Of a DNA stretch of 5,124 bases, positions 1-5,124 are shown piece after piece. The notes beneath the pieces were generated by a model. The model did no database searches. It was not told the DNA's origin and saw only the letters and a program-made list of their open reading frames with translations. The translations under genes and the position numbers were made by a program. Within the stretch, counting starts at the first letter, position 1; every line of letters starts with the position of its first letter. The stretch comes from Bacteroidota bacterium (GTDB lineage: Bacteria > Bacteroidota > Bacteroidia > Bacteroidales > Prolixibacteraceae): NCBI GenBank assembly GCA_030695265.1, contig JAUYTA010000505.1:1-5124 (forward strand). Direction: 5' to 3'.

Positions 1-704
1 GCAGCTTCGAGCGCACGGATATTACGACCTTCGCGGCCAATAATACGACCTTTTATCTCATCACTTTCGATGTGGAAAATCGTCACTGAATTTTCAATCG
101 CGGTTTCGGTTGCAACACGTTGAATGGTTTTTACCACAACTTTCTTGGCTTCTTTGTTGGCCGAAAGTTTGGCCTCTTCCATAATCTCGTTAATGTATGA
201 CATGGCCTCAGTTTTCGCTTCGTTCTTCAGTGAATCTACCAATTGGGTTTTAGCCTCATCAGCTGATAAGCCTGACAATACTTCTAGCTTTTCAACTTGC
301 TGTCTGTGAAGCACTTCCACTTCATGCTCGCGCTTTTCAAGCAATTCAAGCTGATTGGTCAGGTTTTCGCGGATAGCATCCACATCGTGTTTTGAAGTTT
401 CAAAGTCCTTAATACTGCGATTAAGTTCCTCTCTGCGTTGGTTAATGCCGGTTTCCCGTTGTTTTAGTTTTGCCTCGAAATTGTTGACCTTGATATTCTT
501 CTCATTGATGTATTCCTCATGGTCAGATTTCAGTTGAAGAAATTTCTCCTTGGCCTGAAGAATTTTATCTTTCTTAATTACTTCTCCTGCAGCTTCCGCT
601 TCAGAAACAATCTTCTGTTTTTTACTGTGAAGAGCCTTATCCCACATAAAATAGGAAAGTATCCCTCCACCTAAAAAGCCTGATATAGCATATATAATCT
701 CCAT
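1..704 (-). CDS. rny: Ribonuclease Y, N-terminal part (3' end outside window)
   Basis: RNase Y is a membrane-anchored endoribonuclease that starts mRNA decay. The visible 234 codons, read from the ATG at 704-702, show the family's N-terminal layout. A hydrophobic anchor lies at about residues 3-20 (IIYAISGFLGGGILSYFM), followed by a long charged, Glu/Lys-rich coiled coil at about 28-200. A KH domain then begins at about 205, with the RNA-binding GxxG loop seen as GREG (223-226) inside GRIIGREGRNIRALE, a sequence close to the family signature. The catalytic HD domain must lie beyond base 1, because the family is usually about 520 residues long. The start is chosen because it places the membrane segment at the extreme N-terminus. 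No Shine-Dalgarno sequence precedes it, only an A/T-rich stretch, as is normal in Bacteroidota. The gene lies downstream of zapA on the same strand, separated by a hairpin with a T-tract. It could therefore have its own promoter or depend on readthrough. Identification is secure. Confidence 0.96.
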   Translation of the reverse strand, partial: MEIIYAISGFLGGGILSYFMWDKALHSKKQKIVSEAEAAGEVIKKDKILQAKEKFLQLKSDHEEYINEKNIKVNNFEAKLKQRETGINQRREELNRSIKDFETSKHDVDAIRENLTNQLELLEKREHEVEVLHRQQVEKLEVLSGLSADEAKTQLVDSLKNEAKTEAMSYINEIMEEAKLSANKEAKKVVVKTIQRVATETAIENSVTIFHIESDEIKGRIIGREGRNIRALEA

Positions 705-732
705 TTGTTATTAAATTAAACTTGTTTACACT

Positions 733-812
733 AAAAAAATAAACCCGCATTTTCAACCTAAAATCCCGGAATTGAAACATAATTCCAAAATCTAGATATA
801 AAATGCGGGTTT
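733..812 (-). terminator. Long hairpin plus T-tract between zapA and rny (terminator, attenuator or small RNA)
   Basis: On the minus strand the 13-base arm AAACCCGCATTTT (812-800) is perfectly complementary to AAAATGCGGGTTT (753-741). The T-rich run ATTTTTTT (740-733) follows directly. The 46 bases between the arms hold a second hairpin. Its perfect 6-bp stem GGAATT/AATTCC (786-781 and 773-768) encloses a 7-base loop, and it can extend to 13 pairs if four G-U pairs are allowed. A small internal loop of about 6 by 7 bases separates the two helices. The T-tract occurs on only one side, so the element is oriented with zapA and rny. The simplest reading is a Rho-independent terminator or attenuator after zapA. 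The size and the helix–internal loop–helix design are larger than a plain terminator needs, so a small structured RNA is an alternative. Confidence 0.7.
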
Positions 813-830
813 CGTATATATGATAAAACT

Positions 831-1124
831 TTATTCCTTCAATGACAGATAATCACTTAATTCTTCATCCAGCTTTTTAAGCTCGTCAAACAATGGCGAA
901 CGGTCAACTTTTTCTTCAAGATCAATGGTTTTTAACGCAAACTGAAAGGCAGTCATTGCCAGAAAATCCTGTGTACTGCTACTTGAATACTTTTGTCGAT
1001 ACTGAAGAATTATATCATTTATTATTTTGGCAGCTTTCCGGTATTTTTCCTCATCGTCCCTGTCCACCTTCAATGGATATTCACGTCCGTCAATTTTGAT
1101 CTTTATAGAAAGCTTGTCTGTCAT
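831..1124 (-). CDS. zapA: Cell division protein ZapA
   Basis: ZapA binds FtsZ in the cytoplasm and bundles its filaments, stabilising the Z-ring. The 97-residue product has the usual family length and layout. An N-terminal head begins with two short beta strands around a turn (LSIKIKIDGREYPLKV, residues 5-20), followed by a helix (about 24-45). A C-terminal dimerising helix (about 52-95) includes the family-like segment FLAMTAFQFALKTIDLE. The start at 1124 follows the stop codon of the upstream coiled-coil gene by 11 bases (TACAAAGATAA, at most a weak AAAGA ribosome site), so the two genes should share an mRNA. Downstream is a hairpin with a T-tract and then rny. The assignment rests on fold pattern, length and the recalled ZapA–RNase Y neighbourhood in Bacteroidota. 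Sequence identity between distant ZapA proteins is low. Confidence 0.9.
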   Translation of the reverse strand: MTDKLSIKIKIDGREYPLKVDRDDEEKYRKAAKIINDIILQYRQKYSSSSTQDFLAMTAFQFALKTIDLEEKVDRSPLFDELKKLDEELSDYLSLKE

Positions 1125-1135
1125 TTATCTTTGTA

Positions 1136-1429
1136 TTACTTGTTTAAAAGAGCAATACATTTATCAATTTCCCGCACTAATTTTTGAATCTTGCTTTTTG
1201 CATCCTTGTTATCATCATCTGATGCAACCAACATTTTTGCCAATTTTACATTCTCATATTTCTGTTCAAGCAAACTATTTTCCTGACGAAGATGATTGAT
1301 AGTTTCTTCAAGACTTTCAATTTTTCCACGCAACTGCATCTTTTCCTGTTTAAGATTTTCGTGTTTAGCAATCATCTGCTTCACTTTAAGCTTAAACTCT
1401 AACAGTAGGTTTTTCTCCGGATCAGTCAT
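1136..1429 (-). CDS. Small coiled-coil protein upstream of zapA, possible division partner
   Basis: This 97-residue protein has no recognisable enzyme domain. Residues about 5-66 form a strongly charged coiled coil with regularly spaced Leu/Ile/Val (for example the IESLEETINHLRQENSLLEQ stretch at 37-56). An acidic break, SDDDNKD (70-76), follows, then a short C-terminal helix ending in KLVREIDKCIALLN (83-96). I recall that ending as conserved in unnamed Bacteroidota proteins next to zapA. There is no signal peptide or membrane segment, so it should be cytoplasmic. It is the first gene of the leftward cluster, 11 bases before zapA. The arrangement resembles a ZapA–ZapB pair, in which the small coiled-coil ZapB links ZapA to other division proteins. 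The ZapB-like role is inferred from context and coiled-coil character only, so no gene symbol is given. The start at 1429 lacks a clear Shine-Dalgarno sequence, and no earlier in-frame start is evident. Confidence 0.85.
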   Translation of the reverse strand: MTDPEKNLLLEFKLKVKQMIAKHENLKQEKMQLRGKIESLEETINHLRQENSLLEQKYENVKLAKMLVASDDDNKDAKSKIQKLVREIDKCIALLNK

Positions 1430-1590
1430 TTCATTTCACTTTCACTCGAAAATATCATTATTAATTATCTGATTATTATGCGTTCTCATGGAACTCTCAT
1501 GCCAGAAAGCATCCACTCTGTACATTAATTTTCATTCACTTTCTTGCCGTATTCTTTGAAATCATTTTGGCGGCATGTTCGTTTCATCGA

Positions 1591-1621
1591 CAAAATTAAC
1601 ATTTTTGGTCAATAGATGAAA
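1591..1621 (-). promoter_or_regulatory. Candidate Bacteroidota promoter for the coiled-coil/zapA cluster
   Basis: On the minus strand TAATTTTG (1598-1591) is an exact match to the Bacteroidota -7 consensus TAnnTTTG. The -33 position, 19 bases upstream, carries TTTC (1621-1618) in place of the consensus TTTG. Transcription would start near 1585 and give a leader of roughly 155 bases. A closer but poorer -7 candidate, TATTTTCG (1454-1447), would leave a very short leader. Assigned by motif only. Confidence 0.4.
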
Positions 1622-1660
1622 TTTGAAGCCGATTATTTCGTTTTTACCGAAACTTACCAT

Positions 1661-1692
1661 CTGACGGATGGAATGAATAAGTTTTATATTTT
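1661..1692 (+). promoter_or_regulatory. Candidate promoter for the M23–anmK operon
   Basis: TATATTTT at 1685-1692 matches seven of the eight positions of TAnnTTTG, with T in place of the final G. About 19 bases upstream lies CTGAC (1661-1665), only a weak -33 candidate. The predicted transcription start, around 1698-1700, leaves an A-rich leader of about 15 bases before the ATG at 1714. There is no Shine-Dalgarno sequence, which is usual for Bacteroidota. Assigned by motif and position only. Confidence 0.35.
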
Positions 1693-1713
1693 CGCAGACC
1701 AAATAAATTAAGA

Positions 1714-3438
1714 ATGAGACGACTTTTTAATATTATACTATTTCTGATTGCAGGAATCTCTGTCAACGCCCAACCTTTGGTAAAACCAGATCCGAATTAC
1801 TATGAGGCGCCAATGAAAATCCCATTTTTGCTCTCCGGAAATTTCGCCGAATTGCGAACCAACCATTTTCATGGTGGCATCGACATAAAAACCCAGGGAC
1901 GAACCGGATTGCCTGTTTATGCTGCCGCCGAGGGAAATATCGAGCGGATTGTGGTTTCTCCTTCAGGATACGGAAATGCATTGTATATCGGGCATCCAAA
2001 CGGCACAACTACCCTTTACGGCCACCTTGATAGTTTTGCTCCTGAAATTGAAAATTACATCCGAAAAATTCAGTACGAAAAAGAATCATTTGCCATCGAC
2101 CATTCTGTTCCTGCTGATACATTGAAAGTGAAAAAAGGTCAACAAATTGCAAAAAGCGGTAATTCAGGCAGTTCAGGAGGGCCGCATCTGCATTTCGAAA
2201 TCAGACAGGTAAAAGATCAAACGATGATGCTGAACCCCTTACAATTCAACATGCCGGTAAAAGACAAAACCAAACCAGTCATTCAGTCTCTGATGGTTTA
2301 TCCGGTTTCCGACGATGCAGGAGTTTCAGGAAAACAACTTCCGCAGCGATTTGAAACAATATTGAATGGAAACGACTGGCAGCTAAAAGTCAACCAGCCC
2401 ATTCCTGTTTGGGGAAAAATCGGCTTTGGACTTCAGGTCTTTGATTTACTTGACGGAAGCCTTAACCATTGCGGTATTTACAGTTTAAAACTGAGCATTG
2501 ACAACGAATTGGTTTATTCATTTACGATGGATCAATTTGCCATTGAAGAGTCTAAATATATTAATTCGCACATGGATTACGATCAGGCCATCCGCTCAAA
2601 ACGCAGGTTATACCGCACCTGGATTGAACCGGGCAACAAACTGAATATCTACGACAAAAACGAAAAAGGCGGGATATTTAAAGCGACCGACGGAAAACTT
2701 CACAATGTAAAATATGAAATAACAGACACATACGGCAATGCCACTTCTCTTTCGTTTAAAATACAATCTCAGGAAGCAAACTTTTCCAAACCTGAAGCAA
2801 AAGGGGAAAAATTCAAATACAACCGGAACAACCATATCCGAAACGATGACATTGAATTCACTGTTCCTGAAGGAGCTTTGTACAATGATGTTGATTTTTT
2901 GTACGAAAAGAAACCATCAACTCCGAAATTTTACTCGCCGGTTTATAAATTGCACAACGCATACACTCCCCTGCATTTTGCCTGCCCATTGAGAATAAAA
3001 GCGGTGAACCTTCCAAAGAATCTGGAATCGAAAGTGATGCTAGCCCAGGTTGACCCTGTTTCAGGACAAATCTTCTCGGCCACCGGAAAGTACGTTGACG
3101 GCTGGGTTGAAGGAAACATCCGGGTTTTAGGAAATTATGCACTGGCAGTTGACACGGTGGCTCCGAAAATTGTTCCGCTGAGTATTGCCGACAAAAAAAC
3201 CCTGACTGAAACCACGAGAATCCGGTTCACGATTACCGACAATCTTTCGGGAATTGAAACCATACGAGGAACCATCGATGGCCAGTGGGTGCTGTTTGAA
3301 TACGACCTGAAAAACAAATTAATCAGTTATACGTTTGATAAAAGTAGGATTCAGTTTGGTAAAAATCATGAATTGAACTTAACTGTCACCGATTTTAGAA
3401 ACAATACAAGTACTTATAAAGCAAACTTCTACAAATAA
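1714..3438 (+). CDS. Exported M23 (LytM-type) zinc metallopeptidase
   Basis: This is a 574-residue secreted peptidase predicted to cleave peptide cross-links of peptidoglycan outside the cytoplasm. Residues 1-19 form a signal peptide (Arg-Arg, then a hydrophobic core, then a likely cut at VNA-QP). There is no lipobox cysteine, so it should be periplasmic or outer-surface rather than a lipoprotein. The M23 domain spans about 35-178. Its zinc ligands are H53 and D57 in the HxxxD motif (HGGID) and H160, with H158 of the HLH motif and H104 of YGHL as further active-site residues. All are present, so the enzyme looks active and not a degenerate LytM activator. An insert (about 109-137) between the YGHL and HLHFE segments carries charged residues. 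The remaining ~390 residues are beta-rich. The last ~95 (VAPKIVPLS onwards, with DNLSGIETIRGTIDG) resemble an Ig-like domain, perhaps for wall or protein binding. The stop overlaps the anmK start by one base. The exact substrate cannot be read from sequence. Confidence 0.93.
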   Translation: MRRLFNIILFLIAGISVNAQPLVKPDPNYYEAPMKIPFLLSGNFAELRTNHFHGGIDIKTQGRTGLPVYAAAEGNIERIVVSPSGYGNALYIGHPNGTTTLYGHLDSFAPEIENYIRKIQYEKESFAIDHSVPADTLKVKKGQQIAKSGNSGSSGGPHLHFEIRQVKDQTMMLNPLQFNMPVKDKTKPVIQSLMVYPVSDDAGVSGKQLPQRFETILNGNDWQLKVNQPIPVWGKIGFGLQVFDLLDGSLNHCGIYSLKLSIDNELVYSFTMDQFAIEESKYINSHMDYDQAIRSKRRLYRTWIEPGNKLNIYDKNEKGGIFKATDGKLHNVKYEITDTYGNATSLSFKIQSQEANFSKPEAKGEKFKYNRNNHIRNDDIEFTVPEGALYNDVDFLYEKKPSTPKFYSPVYKLHNAYTPLHFACPLRIKAVNLPKNLESKVMLAQVDPVSGQIFSATGKYVDGWVEGNIRVLGNYALAVDTVAPKIVPLSIADKKTLTETTRIRFTITDNLSGIETIRGTIDGQWVLFEYDLKNKLISYTFDKSRIQFGKNHELNLTVTDFRNNTSTYKANFYK

Positions 3439-4493
3439 TGAAAAGTTATGTATGCATAGGTTGTATGTCGGGAACATCAATTGATGGACTTGATTTGGTG
3501 GCCTGCAGGTTTACTTTCGACACGAAGTGGAATTTTGAAGTTCTGAAAGCCAATACGATTTCGTATTCGCACAAATGGGTAAACAAACTCACGACTGCTT
3601 CGGAACTGAATGCTCTTGATTTTGCCTTTCTTCACAACGAATACGGTAAGTTTATCGGCAAACAAATCGTTGATTTTTGTGCCGATCTTCCTGAAAAACC
3701 TGAAATGATCGCATCACACGGGCATACGATTTTCCATCAGCCCGACATGAAACTGACGGTTCAGATTGGTAACGGTGCCAGCATCGCGGCAACGACAGGA
3801 ATACAAACCATCTGCGATTTCAGGTCGCTGGATGTGGCGCTTGGCGGACAAGGCGCTCCGCTCGTCCCGATTGGCGATGAATTGTTGTTTGGAGAATATG
3901 AATTTTGCCTGAACCTGGGAGGTTTCGCCAATGTTTCGTTTCGCGAAAACGATGTCAGAAAAGCGTTTGATATTTGCCCTGTAAACATGGCTTTCAATCA
4001 TTTCACCAGGGAATTGGGCTACGAATACGATCTCAACGGAAGTTTTGGTCGCTCCGGAACAATTCATCCCGAATTACTGGATCTGCTGAATTCACTGGAT
4101 TTTTATCAGCTTGACGGACCAAAATCATTGGGGCGCGAATGGTTTGAAACTGAATTTCTGCCGCTGATTTATTCTTTTCAACTTCCTCCTGAAGACGCAC
4201 TCAGAACGCTATACGAACACGTTTCTGATCAGCTAACCATTGCAGTTGACCACTATCAGAAAGGGCAAATACTGATTACAGGTGGCGGCGCCAACAATGT
4301 ATTCCTGATGGAACTTTTCAGCGAAAAGACAATACACAAAACAATTTTGCCTTCAGCACAAATCATTGATTTTAAGGAAGCCATCGTATTCGCATTTCTT
4401 GGTGTCCTTCGTTTCAGGAACGATAATAATTGCCTGAAATCTGTGACAGGAGCCGACCACGACCATTCAGGAGGAATCATTTACCTACCCTGA
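3438..4493 (+). CDS. anmK: Anhydro-N-acetylmuramic acid kinase
   Basis: AnmK opens the 1,6-anhydro ring of anhydro-N-acetylmuramic acid and phosphorylates it with ATP, giving MurNAc-6-phosphate in cytoplasmic peptidoglycan recycling. The 351-residue product is near family length. It shows the N-terminal nucleotide-binding motif CMSGTSIDGLDL (9-20), an ASHGHT segment (92-97), GQGAPLVPIGDELLF (137-151) with the catalytic Asp expected at D147, NLGGFANVS (159-167), the C-terminal phosphate-binding loop ITGGGANNVFL (280-290), and EAIVFAFLGVLR (314-325). The usual DTGPGN segment reads DICPVN (178-183), which I believe is a clade variant rather than a defect. The ATG lies in TAATG, sharing one base with the M23 stop. 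Translation is therefore probably coupled, and no separate promoter is expected. Coupling to a wall hydrolase fits recycling of cell-wall turnover products. A MurNAc-6-P etherase gene (murQ) is not in the window. Confidence 0.96.
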   Translation: MKSYVCIGCMSGTSIDGLDLVACRFTFDTKWNFEVLKANTISYSHKWVNKLTTASELNALDFAFLHNEYGKFIGKQIVDFCADLPEKPEMIASHGHTIFHQPDMKLTVQIGNGASIAATTGIQTICDFRSLDVALGGQGAPLVPIGDELLFGEYEFCLNLGGFANVSFRENDVRKAFDICPVNMAFNHFTRELGYEYDLNGSFGRSGTIHPELLDLLNSLDFYQLDGPKSLGREWFETEFLPLIYSFQLPPEDALRTLYEHVSDQLTIAVDHYQKGQILITGGGANNVFLMELFSEKTIHKTILPSAQIIDFKEAIVFAFLGVLRFRNDNNCLKSVTGADHDHSGGIIYLP

Positions 4494-4536
4494 AAAGATT
4501 CAATCGTGTTTTGGGAATACAATCCCGGCATCTTTT
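4493..4536. terminator. Possible bidirectional terminator between convergent genes
   Basis: AAAAGAT (4493-4499) is perfectly complementary to ATCTTTT (4530-4536). Inside lies a smaller hairpin, TTGGGA (4511-4516) with TCCCGG (4523-4528), around a 6-base loop; four of its pairs are Watson-Crick and two are G-U. A-rich and T-rich outer arms serve as the U-tract in either direction, so the element could end both the anmK operon and the convergent oxidoreductase gene. It overlaps the last 11-12 codons of the latter. The 13-base 5' gap between the outer and inner stems makes it weaker than a textbook terminator. Confidence 0.4.
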
Positions 4537-5124
4537 CGCACCCAATCCAGAATTTCCATCAAATCAGCCGAATGCGACAATGGCAACAGGTCGCTTTCGG
4601 TTTTACCTGCATCCAGGCATTCCATCACATGCGCGGCTTCCAGTTCATAGCCAGCACCTGCGCCTTTCTCAAAAGTGATGATTCTTTCTTCTTCACCTGC
4701 CTTCCAGTAAGTTACAGATGTTGGGCAGTTAAAACGTCTGTTTAGCCTCACAAACCCGTTTTCGAAACTGTACTCGGTTTGCGTGGAGGAGTGCGATGCG
4801 AAACTGGAAACCAGCGAAGCCACTTCCCCACCCCGATATCGAAACGACATCAGGATTGTTTCCTCGGCGCCAGTCGGACAAAATTGGGCCATCGTTTTTA
4901 TTTCCGAAGGTTTACCGAAAGCTGTCAGCGACATAAAAATCGGGTAAATTCCAATGTCGAGCAACGAACCTCCGCCAAGATCAACATTGTACAATCGTTT
5001 GTCAGGATTGTATTCGGCATTAAAAGCAAAATCGGCACGAACCATTTTCAGCGCTCCCAGTTCTCCTGAACGGATGATTTCCATTACTTTCTGAAAGCTG
5101 GGCTGAAACCTTGTCCAGAAAGCT
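4500..5124 (-). CDS. Gfo/Idh/MocA-family oxidoreductase, C-terminal part (5' end outside window)
   Basis: The visible 207 residues are the C-terminal part of a cytoplasmic NAD(P)-dependent sugar or diol dehydrogenase; the N-terminal Rossmann domain lies beyond 5124. The reading frame is open to the window edge and begins AFWTRFQPSFQKV, so the ATG at 5084-5082 is an internal methionine and not the start. The substrate-domain motif GGGSLLDIGIY (around 4976-4944) is typical of the family, and its Tyr corresponds to a residue implicated in catalysis. The stretch GAGAGYELEAAHVMECL...KTESDLLPL and the ending GIVFPKHD closely follow the pattern I recall from dimeric dihydrodiol dehydrogenase (trans-1,2-dihydrobenzene-1,2-diol dehydrogenase). 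The exact substrate is unknown, and bacterial members of this branch are generally of unassigned specificity. Its stop lies 6 bases from the anmK stop in convergent orientation, so no functional link to anmK is implied. Confidence 0.93.
   Translation of the reverse strand, partial: AFWTRFQPSFQKVMEIIRSGELGALKMVRADFAFNAEYNPDKRLYNVDLGGGSLLDIGIYPIFMSLTAFGKPSEIKTMAQFCPTGAEETILMSFRYRGGEVASLVSSFASHSSTQTEYSFENGFVRLNRRFNCPTSVTYWKAGEEERIITFEKGAGAGYELEAAHVMECLDAGKTESDLLPLSHSADLMEILDWVRKDAGIVFPKHD

Larger units (their letters stand above)
1430..1713. other. Divergent intergenic region without a gene
   Basis: These 284 AT-rich bases separate the leftward coiled-coil/zapA cluster from the rightward M23/anmK operon. 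I see no convincing coding region, tRNA or known riboswitch. Visible content is a candidate promoter in each direction, an inverted repeat at 1582-1621, and two similar stretches near 1430-1446 and 1528-1543 (variants of TTTCATTTCACTTTC) of unknown meaning. Confidence 0.7.

Noticed and set aside
124..537. Plus-strand open frames of about 60 codons opposite rny
   Set aside because: They are antisense to the RNase Y coiled-coil region, whose minus-strand translation is unmistakable. They show no recognisable domain or start context.
893..1299. Several plus-strand open frames opposite zapA and the coiled-coil gene
   Set aside because: They are shadows of the two minus-strand genes. Their compositions are not protein-like and they overlap one another in different frames.
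1426..1434. Two-codon upstream frame ATG-AAA-TGA overlapping the coiled-coil gene's start
   Set aside because: It could act as a minimal coupling frame, but such a short run is expected by chance in an AT-rich leader and there is no ribosome-site evidence.
1544..1575. TGCCG/CGGCA 5-base inverted repeat in the intergenic region
   Set aside because: The arms are short, the spacing is long and there is no T-tract or motif context, so chance is the likeliest explanation.
3714..4067. 117-codon minus-strand open frame inside anmK
   Set aside because: It lies wholly antisense to conserved AnmK motifs, and its product resembles no known family.
4779..5069. 96-codon plus-strand open frame opposite the oxidoreductase
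   Set aside because: It is antisense to a well-supported conserved gene, with a basic, low-information composition typical of shadow frames.
4500..5084. ATG at 5084 as the true start of the oxidoreductase gene
   Set aside because: The frame continues upstream to the window edge with family-like sequence (AFWTRFQPSFQKV). The Gfo/Idh N-terminal nucleotide-binding domain must lie outside the window.
1..5124. Defence system, mobile element, CRISPR array or other accessory system
   Set aside because: All genes are recognisable housekeeping or metabolic families apart from one small coiled-coil protein. There are no repeat arrays, integrase or transposase sequences, attachment-site repeats or obvious composition shift.

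Overview
The window reads as an ordinary chromosomal segment from a member of the Bacteroidota (Bacteroidetes). The evidence is a zapA–rny arrangement that I recall as typical of that phylum, AT-rich start regions without Shine-Dalgarno sequences, a -7 element matching the Bacteroidota consensus TAnnTTTG, and protein sequences of Bacteroidota flavour (the M23 peptidase with beta-rich tail, and AnmK with a DICPVN motif). I cannot name the genus. No phage, insertion sequence, CRISPR array, tRNA or rRNA is visible.

Left part (1-1429, minus strand): a cluster read right to left. It starts with a small coiled-coil protein (1136-1429) that may act with ZapA, then zapA itself (831-1124). A 126-base gap follows, holding a long hairpin with a T-tract, and then the start of rny (ribonuclease Y, 704 down to the window edge, 3' end missing). 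The first two genes are 11 bases apart and almost certainly co-transcribed. They link Z-ring assembly to the membrane-anchored RNA-decay nuclease.

Centre (1430-1713): a 284-base divergent intergenic region with no gene. It contains candidate promoters in both directions and an imperfect inverted repeat across the leftward one.

Right part (1714-4493, plus strand): a two-gene operon. The first gene encodes an exported M23 (LytM-type) peptidase with all expected zinc and catalytic residues and a long beta-rich C-terminal region. The second is anmK (anhydro-N-acetylmuramic acid kinase). The stop and start codons overlap by one base (TAATG). Together they suggest peptidoglycan cleavage outside the cytoplasm coupled to recycling of anhydro-muramic acid inside it.

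Right edge (4500-5124, minus strand): the C-terminal two thirds or so of a Gfo/Idh/MocA-family oxidoreductase resembling dimeric dihydrodiol dehydrogenase. It converges on anmK with only 6 bases between stop codons. A possible bidirectional terminator hairpin overlaps its last codons.

I did not find a convincing new biological system. The observations most worth a second look are the 72-base hairpin between zapA and rny, the uncharacterised coiled-coil partner of zapA, and the M23–anmK translational coupling.
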